A DNA stretch of 64,000 nt from Steromphala cineraria (lineage: Eukaryota; Mollusca; Gastropoda; Trochida; Trochidae), in assembly GCA_916613615.1 (NCBI GenBank), contig OU744725.1, positions 51,889,575-51,953,574 on the forward strand, in the 5' to 3' direction. The translations under genes and the position numbers were made by a program. Below are positions 29,497 through 39,757 of this stretch, piece after piece (position 1 is the first letter of the stretch; each line of letters starts with the position of its first letter). The notes beneath the pieces were generated by a model. That model saw only the letters and a list, made by a program, of their open reading frames with translations. It did no database searches and was not told where the DNA came from.

Positions 29497-32400
29497 TTAT
29501 TCAATCTCGCCGAGCACGAAGGCTCGATGTCTTCTGATGCTCTTGCTGTTAGCCTTGTCACCATAAACTATACTCTTGGCGAGGTCTGGCTTGTATTTCA
29601 TAGCAGGAGGGGTTCGCCCATACGCTGCAGCGAGTTCACGAAGATAGTGCGATGCGTTCCCACAACACAACCCAATGTACTGAACTCCGATCTTTCGGGC
29701 TTTCTCGGCGAACTGTCGCACCTCGGACCGGTTGCAGCTATGCGCAAACAGGTCATTTGGGAACGAACGCTTACCTGTACACAACAAAGAAAATGCTTAT
29801 CAATAAATTTTCAATATTTATCAATTTGATTACGTGAATCCTTACAATTCAATTCAATTCTTTATTTACGGTTGATATTTAGGCCAACGGCCTATGACAA
29901 CATAGAATACATATAAAATTGACAATCATAATGCACATGCGTTTACATTGTAAAAGAAACTTAGTTTTGAAATATGCTTATGTAATAAGTGTGCTTCGTA
30001 GTTCCATAGCATGGTATATATACATGACAACATTCTTTAAACACTCTGTATTCTTATCAGACATTAATTTAACAAAATGGTATTTTGACGCTGTGACAAC
30101 ATTGAGGTATTGTTTCTAATATCCGAAAGTGACTTACAATGAAGTAGAAAATGATATTCGTCCTCTATTTCTCCTGATTTACATAGCCTACATGTTCTAT
30201 CTTTGCGTTCTTTACCATTTTTCCTACCAGTTTCTATTTCTAATGGGAGTGTCCCACAACGGAAAGTGCTTCTAAATTTATCTATTTGAAGTGAATTTAT
30301 ATAATCTTCAGTTTCAAATCTGAGTTTAAAGGTTTTATAATTTTGAAGTTTAGATATTTGATCTATTGAACTAAACCAATCTGATATAAACACATCTTTA
30401 ATTCTTTGTTTGAATTCTCCCAAGAATAGATTAGTGTTTTGTACTCCCTGATTTGTCCAGACGTACATAAACCCATTAGAACATAAAATGTTTCTTACTT
30501 TAGTTACCCAGTTTACTTTACCATTTGTATCATAGAGAAGTGACATTTTGTATGATTTCTTGACGTATCTATGGTCAGGCATTCGGATTATCTTGAGCCA
30601 ATATTTGACAACTCTTACAGTGGTATTGACAAATAATGGAAAACGGCCACATTCACCGAGAACAGCACTATTAGGTGTTTTAATAGCTAGTTTAAGATAC
30701 CTTTTGCATGCTATTCTTTGGATTTTTTCAAGTTCATCATAAGTTTTATATCCCCAAAGTTCACAGCCATATGTTAAGATTGGTAATATTTTGCTATCAA
30801 ATATTTTGAAGAACATCTGACTATTTATAAAACAATTCATATTTAACGTCCTTAATATACCATTCAAAGCTCGCTTACCTTCCATAGCTCTTTTAGTAAT
30901 AGCACATTTCCATGATAACTGCGGGGTTAAATACGTGCCTAAGTACTTGTAATTATTCACAATTTTCAATTCTTCACCATCAAAGGTCCATGATTCATTT
31001 GTACTTAGCATACCCCCCTTTCTGAACACCATGCATTATATTTGATTTCGCCATGTTAACCTTAAGTCCGTATTCTACAGAAAACGAAGAGAGGATATTC
31101 AACTGCTTTTGCAAATCTCTGCATACATTAGAAAACAACACAATGTCATCAGCAAACAGAAGTAAATATATATGTACAATATCAGGCATAAGTTGTAATC
31201 CATAACAATCCGAACCTTCAATGCTCATAGCTAGTTCATTTATATATAGTGAAAATATTAGCGGGCTCATAATGCAACGTGAATCCTTACATTAAGTGAA
31301 AATGAAAACTTTCGGCTCTGTAGCGAACTAGGTTGAAGAATGAAGTCTCATGAGGATTGGGTCACAGAGGCACTTCATTTAAAGCTTATAATCCCAAATC
31401 AGTATAGAGTCTGTTCATACATTTAAACCTGCCTGATACTTTTATTTTGAGGAGAGGGACATAAACATATGTTATTTTTGGCGAAGCGCCGGTGACCCTT
31501 ATTGGGAAATATAGAGTCACCAATTCTACAATAATTTACAACCCCAGCAGGCTAAGCGGTCTGAACTCAAGGTTTCAGCTTTCTAGGATCAGGTGTTCAG
31601 GCGGACCGAAACTCGTGAACCAGTTTGCCATCATCGCTGAAAGGACATCCTTTGCTTGGATTGCTATATAATACGAAAAAGGATTTTCGCCCGATGGATA
31701 TCAGAGTATTTAAGTTGGAGCATAAAGCAGGATGATACAAACCACTCATAGGATTGATGAGACTCTCGAAGGTTCGCTGTGTGTCTGTGGTGTGGAAGGC
31801 AGCTGGTAATGCAGCTATGAGACCCTGTAGAAATACAATTCAAAACTGATGGTGTCAGATATACCGGGATGTAGATACTTCTGATTTTGGATGGGGAATT
31901 CCCTCTATAACAATAGCAATAAGTTATAAGGGTCAACATACGAAATGCTTGTCATAACCCGGATTGAACATGGAAAGGTTTACTGCGCAGCGTATAGGAC
32001 AAATCATAAATATTCTTTATGACCGCAAATAGGCTATTCGTTCGAATGAGAGATTTTCATAAGATGCCAGCGAGTTCGATTAAGCATATAAAATGCGCTG
32101 AAATGATCTTAATATTTTTAGAAATAAGTTAGAACGTTAAAAGTAATAATTTAAAGCAAAAGAGCATAACCATAAAACCGAATTCATGAAGTATACCCAC
32201 CTTGCAAGTCTTCCTGACTTCTCTCAACAAGGGCAGCATGGTAGTTGGTCCTCGACCACAGTTGAGTCCGACCACTGCCGCCCCCGCCTCCTCCAACTTG
32301 CGTAACGCCAGGGGGAAAGGGACATCGTCCGTAGTCCGGTCAGGGAAGTAGGGCGACAAAGTGACCACGGCGGGTAGACCTGGAATCACGCATGTTACGG

Positions 32401-35400
32401 ACAGTCCTAAGATTGTAACAATCTGCAGATTGTTAATACACCACTTTGGTATTGTGATAAGTTGATATTGACCACGGGTAGTGATATTCTAAAAACTGGT
32501 TTTTCACGACCCTTGCTAAATGATAATTATTCATAGTATTTGTTAAGCATTTTATATATTACTAAGTATAAATTTCTTCATTTCACTCGGACGTCCTTGT
32601 TTTTAAAGGCCTTTCTAAACTAGATTAGCGTTTGCGAGACAACGCAAAAGCAGAGCAGACCCGAAACTTGGGGTTTCGCCTTACCATGTTCCGCCTTTTA
32701 CAGGCCTCACCAAATTGGGCATTTTCTCATGACCTTGACCTTTGACACTCAAGGTCACACAATCAATGAAAACATTTCATTCAGTATAACATTACTGTAA
32801 TGAAATAAGGTGTTAAAAGTTGATTTAATCCATTTCTCCATATATATTGACCTTGCCATGACCTTGACCTTCGACAGTTCGTACCCAAAACTTTTTGAAA
32901 ATTTTGTACTTCTCAAGAGATAATATATACAAAATCTAAACTTCATAGCACAAAAACTTTTCAAGTTATTGTGTTTACAAGGAATTGCAATAACTCATAT
33001 CTCATGACCTTGACCTTTAACCTTCAAGGTCACACAATCATTGAACACTTTTTATTGAGTATAACAATCATGTAATGATTAAAAGTCATCATAGTTAAAA
33101 TTAACCATTTTCGCTTAACCATGCTTAAGTCATGACCTTGCTGTGACCTTGACCTTTGACGGATTGTAACCAAAACCTTTTCAAAATTTTTTACTTTTCC
33201 AAGGATGATATATACCAAGTTAGAGCTTCATAGCACAAAAACTTTTTAAGTTAACGTGTTTACAAGGAATTTTGTAGGGACTTTATAACTCGTGACCTTG
33301 ACCTTTGACCTTGAAAGTGAACATGTCATAATGATTCCCTGGAAGTGTTCACATTTCGACATGTTCATGAGTTCTGAAAAGCTAAATGGGATAAAGTTAT
33401 AACCAAATTTAGTGCACATTGCAGAAACTCATATCTCATGACCTTGACCTTTGACCTGCAAGGTCACACAATCATTGAACACTTTTTATTGAGTTTAACA
33501 ATCATGTATTGATTAAAAGTGTTCATAGTTAAAATTAAGCATTTTCGCTAAACCATGCTTAGTCATGACCTTGCTGTGACCTTGACCTAAATTTTTTTTA
33601 CTTTTCCAAGGATGATATATACCAAGTTAGAGCTTCATAGCACAAAAACTTTTCAAGTTATCGCGTTTACAAGGAATTCTCAGAGTGATTACATAGCTCG
33701 TGACCTTGACCTTTGACCTTGAAAGTGAACATGTCAAAATAGTTCCCCCGAGGTATGAGTAGTAAGTTATGAATAAGAGTTCTGGAAAGCTTAGTGGAAA
33801 AAAATGATATTTGGCAAAGTGGTAACAGATTTCTGTTCACATACTTTCGTAAAGACTAAAGGTCACATGCTTCAGATTTACCTTTCCCATATTTCAGTAT
33901 CGCCTCCAGGGCGAGTTCGGCCTCTCCATACGAAGACAATGTCTCAGCTATGATGAAATCTGCTTGACCTTTGACCGCAATCTCAACTTGTTCCTGTATA
34001 AGATACCATTGAGATAATTAATGACAATAGTGTAGTCAATAGGCCTATTGAGTTTGGTGTGTGCACACGAATAAGCACTTGCAATCTAACGTAACGTACA
34101 TTCAATTCCTTCATTCAGTCTTTGCATTGCTGAGGGTCTTCAAGGAGCTTTTGCGGGGAAATAGAGAATCTCACCCAAGTGTCTTCTGATATCAAATATA
34201 TCAACACAAGTTGATAAAAGTAACAAATATCCGAGGCTTGCCGAGGATATTTTACTTTTATCTACGAGTGTTGATATATTTGATATCAGAAGACACGAGG
34301 GTGAGATTCTATATATCATCCAAAATCATTTGTTATCACATTTGCTTGAAAAGTGTACATCTTTGAACACTGCATAGTTCTAAAACTCCTATACCAGTGA
34401 TGTCATAGCACTGTGACGTCATGGTGTTCATGACGTCAAAGCATTGTGACATCATTGTGTTTATGACGTCATAGCATTGTGACGTCACTTCTTATGATGT
34501 AAAACGTTTGTGATGTCATGTCCCTTCTGTTGACAGGGCATTGTTCAAAATCTACTGTCAAAGCGATATCTCCTAGGAGATATCGCTTGATCTTCCACAA
34601 GCGATATCTCCTGTGGAACACAGTTTTGGATGATAAATAACGTTATTTTTCTTAAAGATCATAATGATAAACACAATTTCGCACGAATAAGTTCGACTAC
34701 AACATGTGCATGACCGAATTTCGATTATCATTGAAAACAAGTCGCTACTACATTTTGGCATTTTTGGATGAGTTTATTGAGCTGATTTTACTTAAACCAA
34801 GGATAAGTGATATTTTGCCTGTAATAAATCCACATCCAAATTTATCATTTATCAGTAACGTATCAGTATTTGCCTGATGCCAGATATGCATCTTATACAT
34901 GACTAAACGGTTTTGAGAAAAACATTTGTATCTTACTTTGAATATTTCCTTGGCGTCTGTGACTGTCTCTGGTATGTCAGTGTCAAAACTTCCCGTCATG
35001 CTTAGACTTCCGGCCATCAGAGTTCCCGTTCTGTCTGCGACATCTCGCGCGATTTTCAGAGCTGCGAGATTTATAGAGTCAAATTCGTCTTCACGTCCGA
35101 TTGTTGCAAGCTTGGCTCTGTGTCCATAGTACTGCAAACAACAACAAAACATTTACGTACATAACATTTAGGTCCTTTGGTAGTGGCAGATGTTGTTAAA
35201 AAATCACAAACTGTATATGGTTAAATATCATGCCAAATCGAAGTGTTAAAGGGGGTCCGCAACTCGAATTCTTAACTTCCAGAGATTTATTAGCAGGGCC
35301 CCACAAGAGTCGTAAATGCTCGGTAGGGACGAAATTGTTTGGTTAGAGCTGACGGCCAGTACCAAATTTGTGTCATGTGACATACGGATTCTGAGATTCA

Positions 35401-35622
35401 AATCGTTACCATTAATGCTTCGACAACGTCACTTCCTGCATGTACGAACTCCTCGTGAAGACTGCGCACTGCTTCCGGTACATCCAGAACGACTTCCGGT
35501 GTGAATGTTCCAATCTTCAAGTAACCTCTTCTCTCAAGTTCGAACGTATATCCCTCCGCACATATAACATCTTCACCTGCTGCCAATCTCTCCAGCAAAC
35601 CTTTTCCCTTTGTTACAGACAT
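29497..35622 (-). CDS. BHMT-like homocysteine S-methyltransferase, gene A
   Basis: Six exons: 35410-35622, 34937-35131, 33882-33993, 32201-32379, 31746-31824, 29497-29774. Splices are GT-AG, phases agree, and the sum is 1056 bases (351 residues). It belongs to the zinc-dependent enzymes that methylate homocysteine to methionine in the cytosol. Zinc ligands are C214 (VVGLNC), C296 and C297 (YIGLCCG), matching the vertebrate spacing. Other conserved segments are [42 protein letters not shown] and DFIIAETL. Compared with the human enzyme (from memory, about 406 residues), the C-terminal dimerisation extension is absent. The betaine-site W and Y correspond to F40 and T154. Betaine as donor is therefore uncertain. 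The start is the ATG of MSVTKGKG, shared with gene B; no earlier in-frame ATG exists in that frame. Intron 5 carries a LINE; introns 2 and 3 carry unusual repeat arrays. Confidence 0.92.
29847..31276 (-). mobile_element. 5'-truncated LINE in intron 5 of BHMT-like gene A
   Basis: Flanked by a perfect 15-bp target duplication (ACGTGAATCCTTACA) at 29832-29846 and 31277-31291. Minus-strand reading: the end of the reverse transcriptase ([23 protein letters not shown]; 31270 to about 31020), then, after a frameshift near 31020-31032, 30064-31032 ([39 protein letters not shown]). The 3' UTR has the hairpin AGGCCGTTGGCC, then AATAAA and about three GAATT repeats (29847-29861). It is the same family as 22381-28190. 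Full target duplications and limited decay indicate a fairly recent insertion. Confidence 0.95.
30064..31270 (-). pseudogene. LINE ORF2 C-terminal part, one frameshift
   Basis: Two overlapping frames, 30995-31270 and 30064-31032, encode adjoining parts of one protein: the FADD block, thumb, YLGTYL motif and C-terminal zinc-knuckle-like motif. The break lies between SNIM and VFRKGG near 31020-31030. The endonuclease and most of the polymerase are missing because reverse transcription stopped early. Confidence 0.9.
32690..33760. repeat. Array of TGACCTTGACCTTTGACCT blocks in intron 3
   Basis: At least eight blocks (near 32730, 32855, 33005, 33135, 33292, 33440, 33565, 33702) carry tandem TGACCT half-sites, often opposite AAGGTCA. 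They are embedded in a larger repeat: the segment CACACAATCATTGAACACTT recurs at about 33031 and 33462, and CAAGGATGATATATACCAAG at about 33200 and 33607, a period near 410-430 bases. The whole lies in intron 3 of BHMT-like gene A. TGACCT repeats are nuclear-receptor half-sites; the array could equally be plain satellite-like DNA. Confidence 0.75.
34162..34640. repeat. Foldback element with TGACGTCA array in intron 2
   Basis: First a long hairpin: 34162-34236 (AGAATCTCACCCAAGTGTCT, GATATCAAATATATCAACAC) pairs with 34242-34313. Then 34396-34520 holds about eight 16-18-base repeats, four containing the perfect palindrome TGACGTCA (34414, 34431, 34464, 34480) and others one base off. Then comes a compact palindrome, GCGATATCTCCTAGGAGATA (34562-34587). 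ATATCATCCAAAAT near 34315 and TTTTGGATGAT near 34625 are inverted and may be outer ends. It lies between exons 2 and 3 of BHMT-like gene A. Confidence 0.75.
35246..35385. mobile_element. TTAA-type MITE, family 2, truncated copy 2
   Basis: Starts TTAAAGGGGGTCCGCAACTC and follows the family body through GCAGGGCCCCACAAGAGTCG, AATGCTCGGTAGGGACGAAA and TTTGTGTCATGTGAC, then diverges without reaching the right end. The break lies about 25 bases from the donor of exon 1 of BHMT-like gene A. Confidence 0.75.
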
Positions 35623-37160
35623 TATGGCACCAATTGTTTTCCGCGCAGTGGACAGTGAGACAAAATATAAGTTATTTACACCCACGATACCCCTGGGTTA
35701 AGTTCGCTTGGCGCATGGATGGTTAACTATATAATCTATTCATAAATTGCTTCACAGGCGTGACAAATGCCCATGCTGATATCTTGAATGATCTATGACT
35801 GTAACAAAGTCTGCAAATTATGCCTAGTGAACCTCTACTGGTCGATTATGGTTTAACAAGCCAGCGCAATATTTTCGCTAACAATCGTTGACAAATGTTA
35901 ATATTTCAAGGCAGACTGGTTTGGATCACAAATGCTATGAAAATAGGTCATTTGACCAATAGCACAGCATTAGATATGTTGACTCGAGAAATAAGGGTTT
36001 TCTAAAGACTACTGTTAGTATTGACCGAAGTAGGTTAGGCTCAGGTTTCCGAAGGCTGGGCGACATGTCCTTCCCATTGTATAGAAGAACTTCAAGAAGA
36101 AGAAAACTATTTTATTAGTGTCACATGTGACCCATTTCATCTTTTTTGTAGCTATAAATGTTTTAAGTAACATCCAACCAAAAGGCTTATAAGACAGTAC
36201 ATACTTTAAATGATAAACAAATTAAGTAAAATTATGCATATTGAAAAGGTAACCACCCAATACAATATACAAAATGCAATAAATAACATTATCCTACCTC
36301 ATGTAAGAATCTCGATCTCTGATTGGTCCACGTGACCCTGAATAAATAGTGATGATAAATCATTTATACCCCTCGCTTGGTGTTATGCAACTCGCCTTTG
36401 GCTCGTCGCATAACACCAAGCTCGAGGCGGATATCTCCCCGTGCACCCCGCCTCTGAATGATATAACGAATTTATTTAGAAAAATTGCTATGAATGTGAA
36501 TTAAGCAATTTTGCATCATAGTAGGTACTGAAATATTTCTATTCTCAATGAAGTTATAGAGTCAAGTAAGAGTAAAACTTGGTATTCGCGTTTCATTTTG
36601 GTTACTGAGAACTTAAGGGTAGCAATTTCGGTACTTTTTCAATAAATGTTCTGATAAATCATTGTTTTTCATTCCGGTTAAGCCATGTATAAAGATAAAA
36701 AACCGAGCAAACTCTTCAGATATTACCCAGTTGTGCAATTTGTAAACACATTTATTAAGTTATCAAACGTCCATATGATTCTTTGAGCTTGTTTCACATG
36801 GAAAATAGCGCATTATAAGCATGCTATTATTATTTTTTTTATCGCCAATCAGTCTGATTAAATTCGCCTAGTTCCAAAGAATAAAATTTCAAAATATTAA
36901 CTAAATAAAGTATGAATTTCGGACCATAAAATTTATCAGGATACTTCATTAAAACAATATCTACAGTTGTATAGTTTTTTTTCTGTCAATATCATATCAT
37001 CTACACCATATAACTTTATTTGAATTTTGAAAAAACTGTACATTTTGCGATGTTGCTAAAGGGCCATTATGAAAACTTTGTTTCAGGGTCATTATAACTG
37101 AATAACTGTCAAACGAATTAGAATGATACACAGTGACGTTGATAAGAATTTGCAGAGGGT
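35623..37160. other. 5' flank of BHMT-like gene A, no gene
   Basis: This region should contain the promoter and 5' UTR of gene A, but no TATA box, initiator or upstream exon could be chosen. A short perfect-type hairpin lies at 36374-36421 (CTTGGTGTTATGC pairing with GCATAACACCAAG). The rest is AT-rich without long open frames. Confidence 0.5.
36374..36421. repeat. Short palindrome
   Basis: GCTTGGTGTTATGCAACTCG pairs with CGTCGCATAACACCAAGC around a short loop (CCTTTGGCT). The following CTCGAGGCGG again partly pairs with the preceding CCCCTCG. No protein-coding context; probably part of a foldback element. Confidence 0.6.
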
Positions 37161-37524
37161 TTAAAGGGACAGTAGCACGTTTTTTGATAATTTTATATTT
37201 AAAAAGTTTCACTGATAATTGTAACGTCATGCTAAATGTATTACTTTGACAGTGTCAAAAATCTCATTACACAGGCCAATCATCCATAGTCAGAGAACAA
37301 AGTATGAAGATTCACCTAAAATCCATTGGCGGCCATTTTTTGTGAACACCTTTAATTCAATTTGTGTAAGAAAAATGAATCGCATGGCTAAATTTTACAT
37401 CAAATATTTGAATTATTACTTCTCCATTTAGTTTAACTGTATTATCTTTTAATTGGAACCATTAATTTTCATTTTCTTGACATCACCTTATATTCCCCCT
37501 AAAAATGTGCTACTGCCCCTTTAA
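37161..37524. mobile_element. TTAA-type MITE, family 1, copy b (364 bp)
   Basis: Starts TTAAAGGGACAGTAGCACGT and ends ATGTGCTACTGCCCCTTTAA, nearly matching inverted repeats of about 19 bp including TTAA. The body matches the copy at 3645-4006 in the same orientation (GACAGTGTCAAAAATCTCAT, GCCATTTTTTGTGAACACC, ATGGCTAAATTTTAC). No coding capacity. Confidence 0.92.
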
Positions 37525-38990
37525 TGTGTCTATCATTACTGCTAGTGCTCAATGTAACCAGCATCCAATATCAATTCAGTGATTTTAAATATTTTCTTCA
37601 ATATCTATATTTCATTCTGCGTATACTTCAATCTGATTAATTTATATCAACAGGTTTTAAATTAACAGTATGGCAAAATATTAAGCTGTTGATCAAAATT
37701 TATTGAGATTGCGTATACTTACCATTTTTTATAACATCAAACGTGCAAGGTTCATCAAGGCAGAGGAAACTTGTCTTACTTACCTATCCTGACAAGGTCT
37801 CGTTAAGTAGAGGCCATTAACGTGGGCTATCGCGAGATTCTGAATCTGAACGAGCCGTCTCCTGGGGAGGGGGACAGAGTAGGTCCTAGGCGTTGTTGGG
37901 GCATGCGTGTATTTAGGGAACACATTTTGTGCAAAATTACAAGTTTAGAGAGAGTATCTTATCATCAACCCTAAATGTATCTAACAGTCGTTTCCCCCTG
38001 TGATAATCCACCATTTTTGTTTCTCGCAACGTTTATGAATGAGATGTGTCATTTACTAGTACACACATGTTATCCATTACGTGTTCAAGAGAACCTCGGT
38101 ATGCGGACCAAACATTTCATAGATGTCTTGGTTCCTGTATGAACGTGACCCTGTTGTATGGTCTGTCTCTGTAGCATGCTTGCTTAGTTTTGTTTTGATT
38201 TAATGTCTTTGGCTTTGAGGATAAAGCAATGCCCCAGTTGAATTTTTTTTAACATAGTTTTTTGGTTTTATTTATTCTTCCAAACATTTAAGAAAATAAT
38301 GATTAAGTTAGATCTTTTTTTGAAGTAATAAAATTGAAGGTTATTGGACAAATTGTGTTGGCTATGCTGATGTTAAACAGAAAATTGATGACACATCTAG
38401 TTTATTGAAAGAAATATTTCTTATGAAGTCAGAGATTCATGATTTCTTACTTTATCCAAAACGAAACTATAAACAAACAATATTAAGATATTTAAACAAA
38501 AAGTAAAATTCTGTCATCCAGAAAATGTAAATAATAATGTCAGGACTAGATAAACATATAAATGATAAGAATTTTGAAATTACAAATAAATATCACTCTT
38601 TAACTATAATTATAGAATTTAAGAGATAAAAAATAGCTTTCGAATATCCTAAAACTCTATTCTTTACATGTGAGCTTAAAGTAATATGGGTTCTTGTTAT
38701 TTTTTACTTGTTTTCAAAAGGCTTATATGACATAATTAAAGCTTTATATTAGAGACCAATTCCTTTACTGAAATATTTATAGTAAAATGGTAAGAGTATG
38801 CACCCGCGGTTTTAAAACAGTTAAACGTTTTAAATCGAAACAAACAGATTGGATTTCTTCAAGGTAAACCCCAAGTGTAAAAACGAGATAATTATATTCT
38901 CTTATAAGAAGCTAAGATACTTTAGAAATGATAAGATGAAAATTTTGTTTTTGGATTGTGAAGTTTTCGCATTTCTTTTCAGATGGTTTT
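37525..38990. other. Intergenic, nothing identified
   Basis: AT-rich and stop-rich on both strands. No exon, RNA gene or delimited repeat could be supported. Confidence 0.5.
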
Positions 38991-38997
38991 CTAGAAA

Positions 38998-39390
38998 ATG
39001 ATAGACTTATTTTACCAGATGAACTATAAACGCCAAGTCATAGCTCAATATGTTAAACAACGATGTGCAAGTTGTCCTAAAGAAGTTCCCTTCTTAACAT
39101 TATCACTGAGATCTCAACAACAATCCCTGTTGGTTGTTCCAAAAGTTAAGCTCGTCAGCTATGGACAGAGATCCTTTTCTTATTCTGCTGCCTCACTGTG
39201 GAATCCTCTCCCAGAAACTATCAAATTTTGTGCAACATTAGACTCTCTCAAGACATATTTGAAAACTTACTTTTTCTCAAAAGCTTTTGCTTAACCTTGT
39301 TGCCTTTCCCATACGTGCTATGAGCATTCAACAGTGAATGGATATATAGCGCTATATAAATATCCAGTATTATTATTATTATTATTATAT
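38998..39390 (+). pseudogene. LINE 3' fragment: RT C-terminus and tail
   Basis: The 98-residue frame at 38998-39294 ends in VPKVKLVSYGQRSFSYSAAS, LWNPLPETIKF and a final LKTYFFSKAF, the characteristic last segment of many LINE ORF2 proteins. It is followed by TATAGCGCTATATAAATATC and a TTA-triplet run (39343-39390), a LINE-type 3' end. It is a different family from 22381-28190, whose proteins end with a zinc-knuckle-like motif. Upstream coding parts are missing. Confidence 0.75.
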
Positions 39391-39757
39391 TAGATACAGA
39401 ATAAAAACGCACAAAACAGAGTTCAATGAGACTTTATTATAAATGTCCGTTACGTAATGATGTGTCTTTTTTCTAGTGTTTGCTGCTCCATGGAAACACA
39501 ACAATTTTGTTTAAATGGATAAACTTGAAAACTACAATATAACAATAACAATATAGGACAATTGACCCCACCCGTGAAGAACTGGCTATAACTTATTTAC
39601 CAGGTCTGCTATTTTAGCACAAAACACCAAACTAATGGAGTGTTACAACACATCAAAGCAAATTCCACACGTCACTTTATATGATATTCAAATTCAAAGA
39701 GGTGTAACATTTCTTTTGGCGTTCAGTTTAGTTCGCTTGTAATTCGAGTGGTTGATA

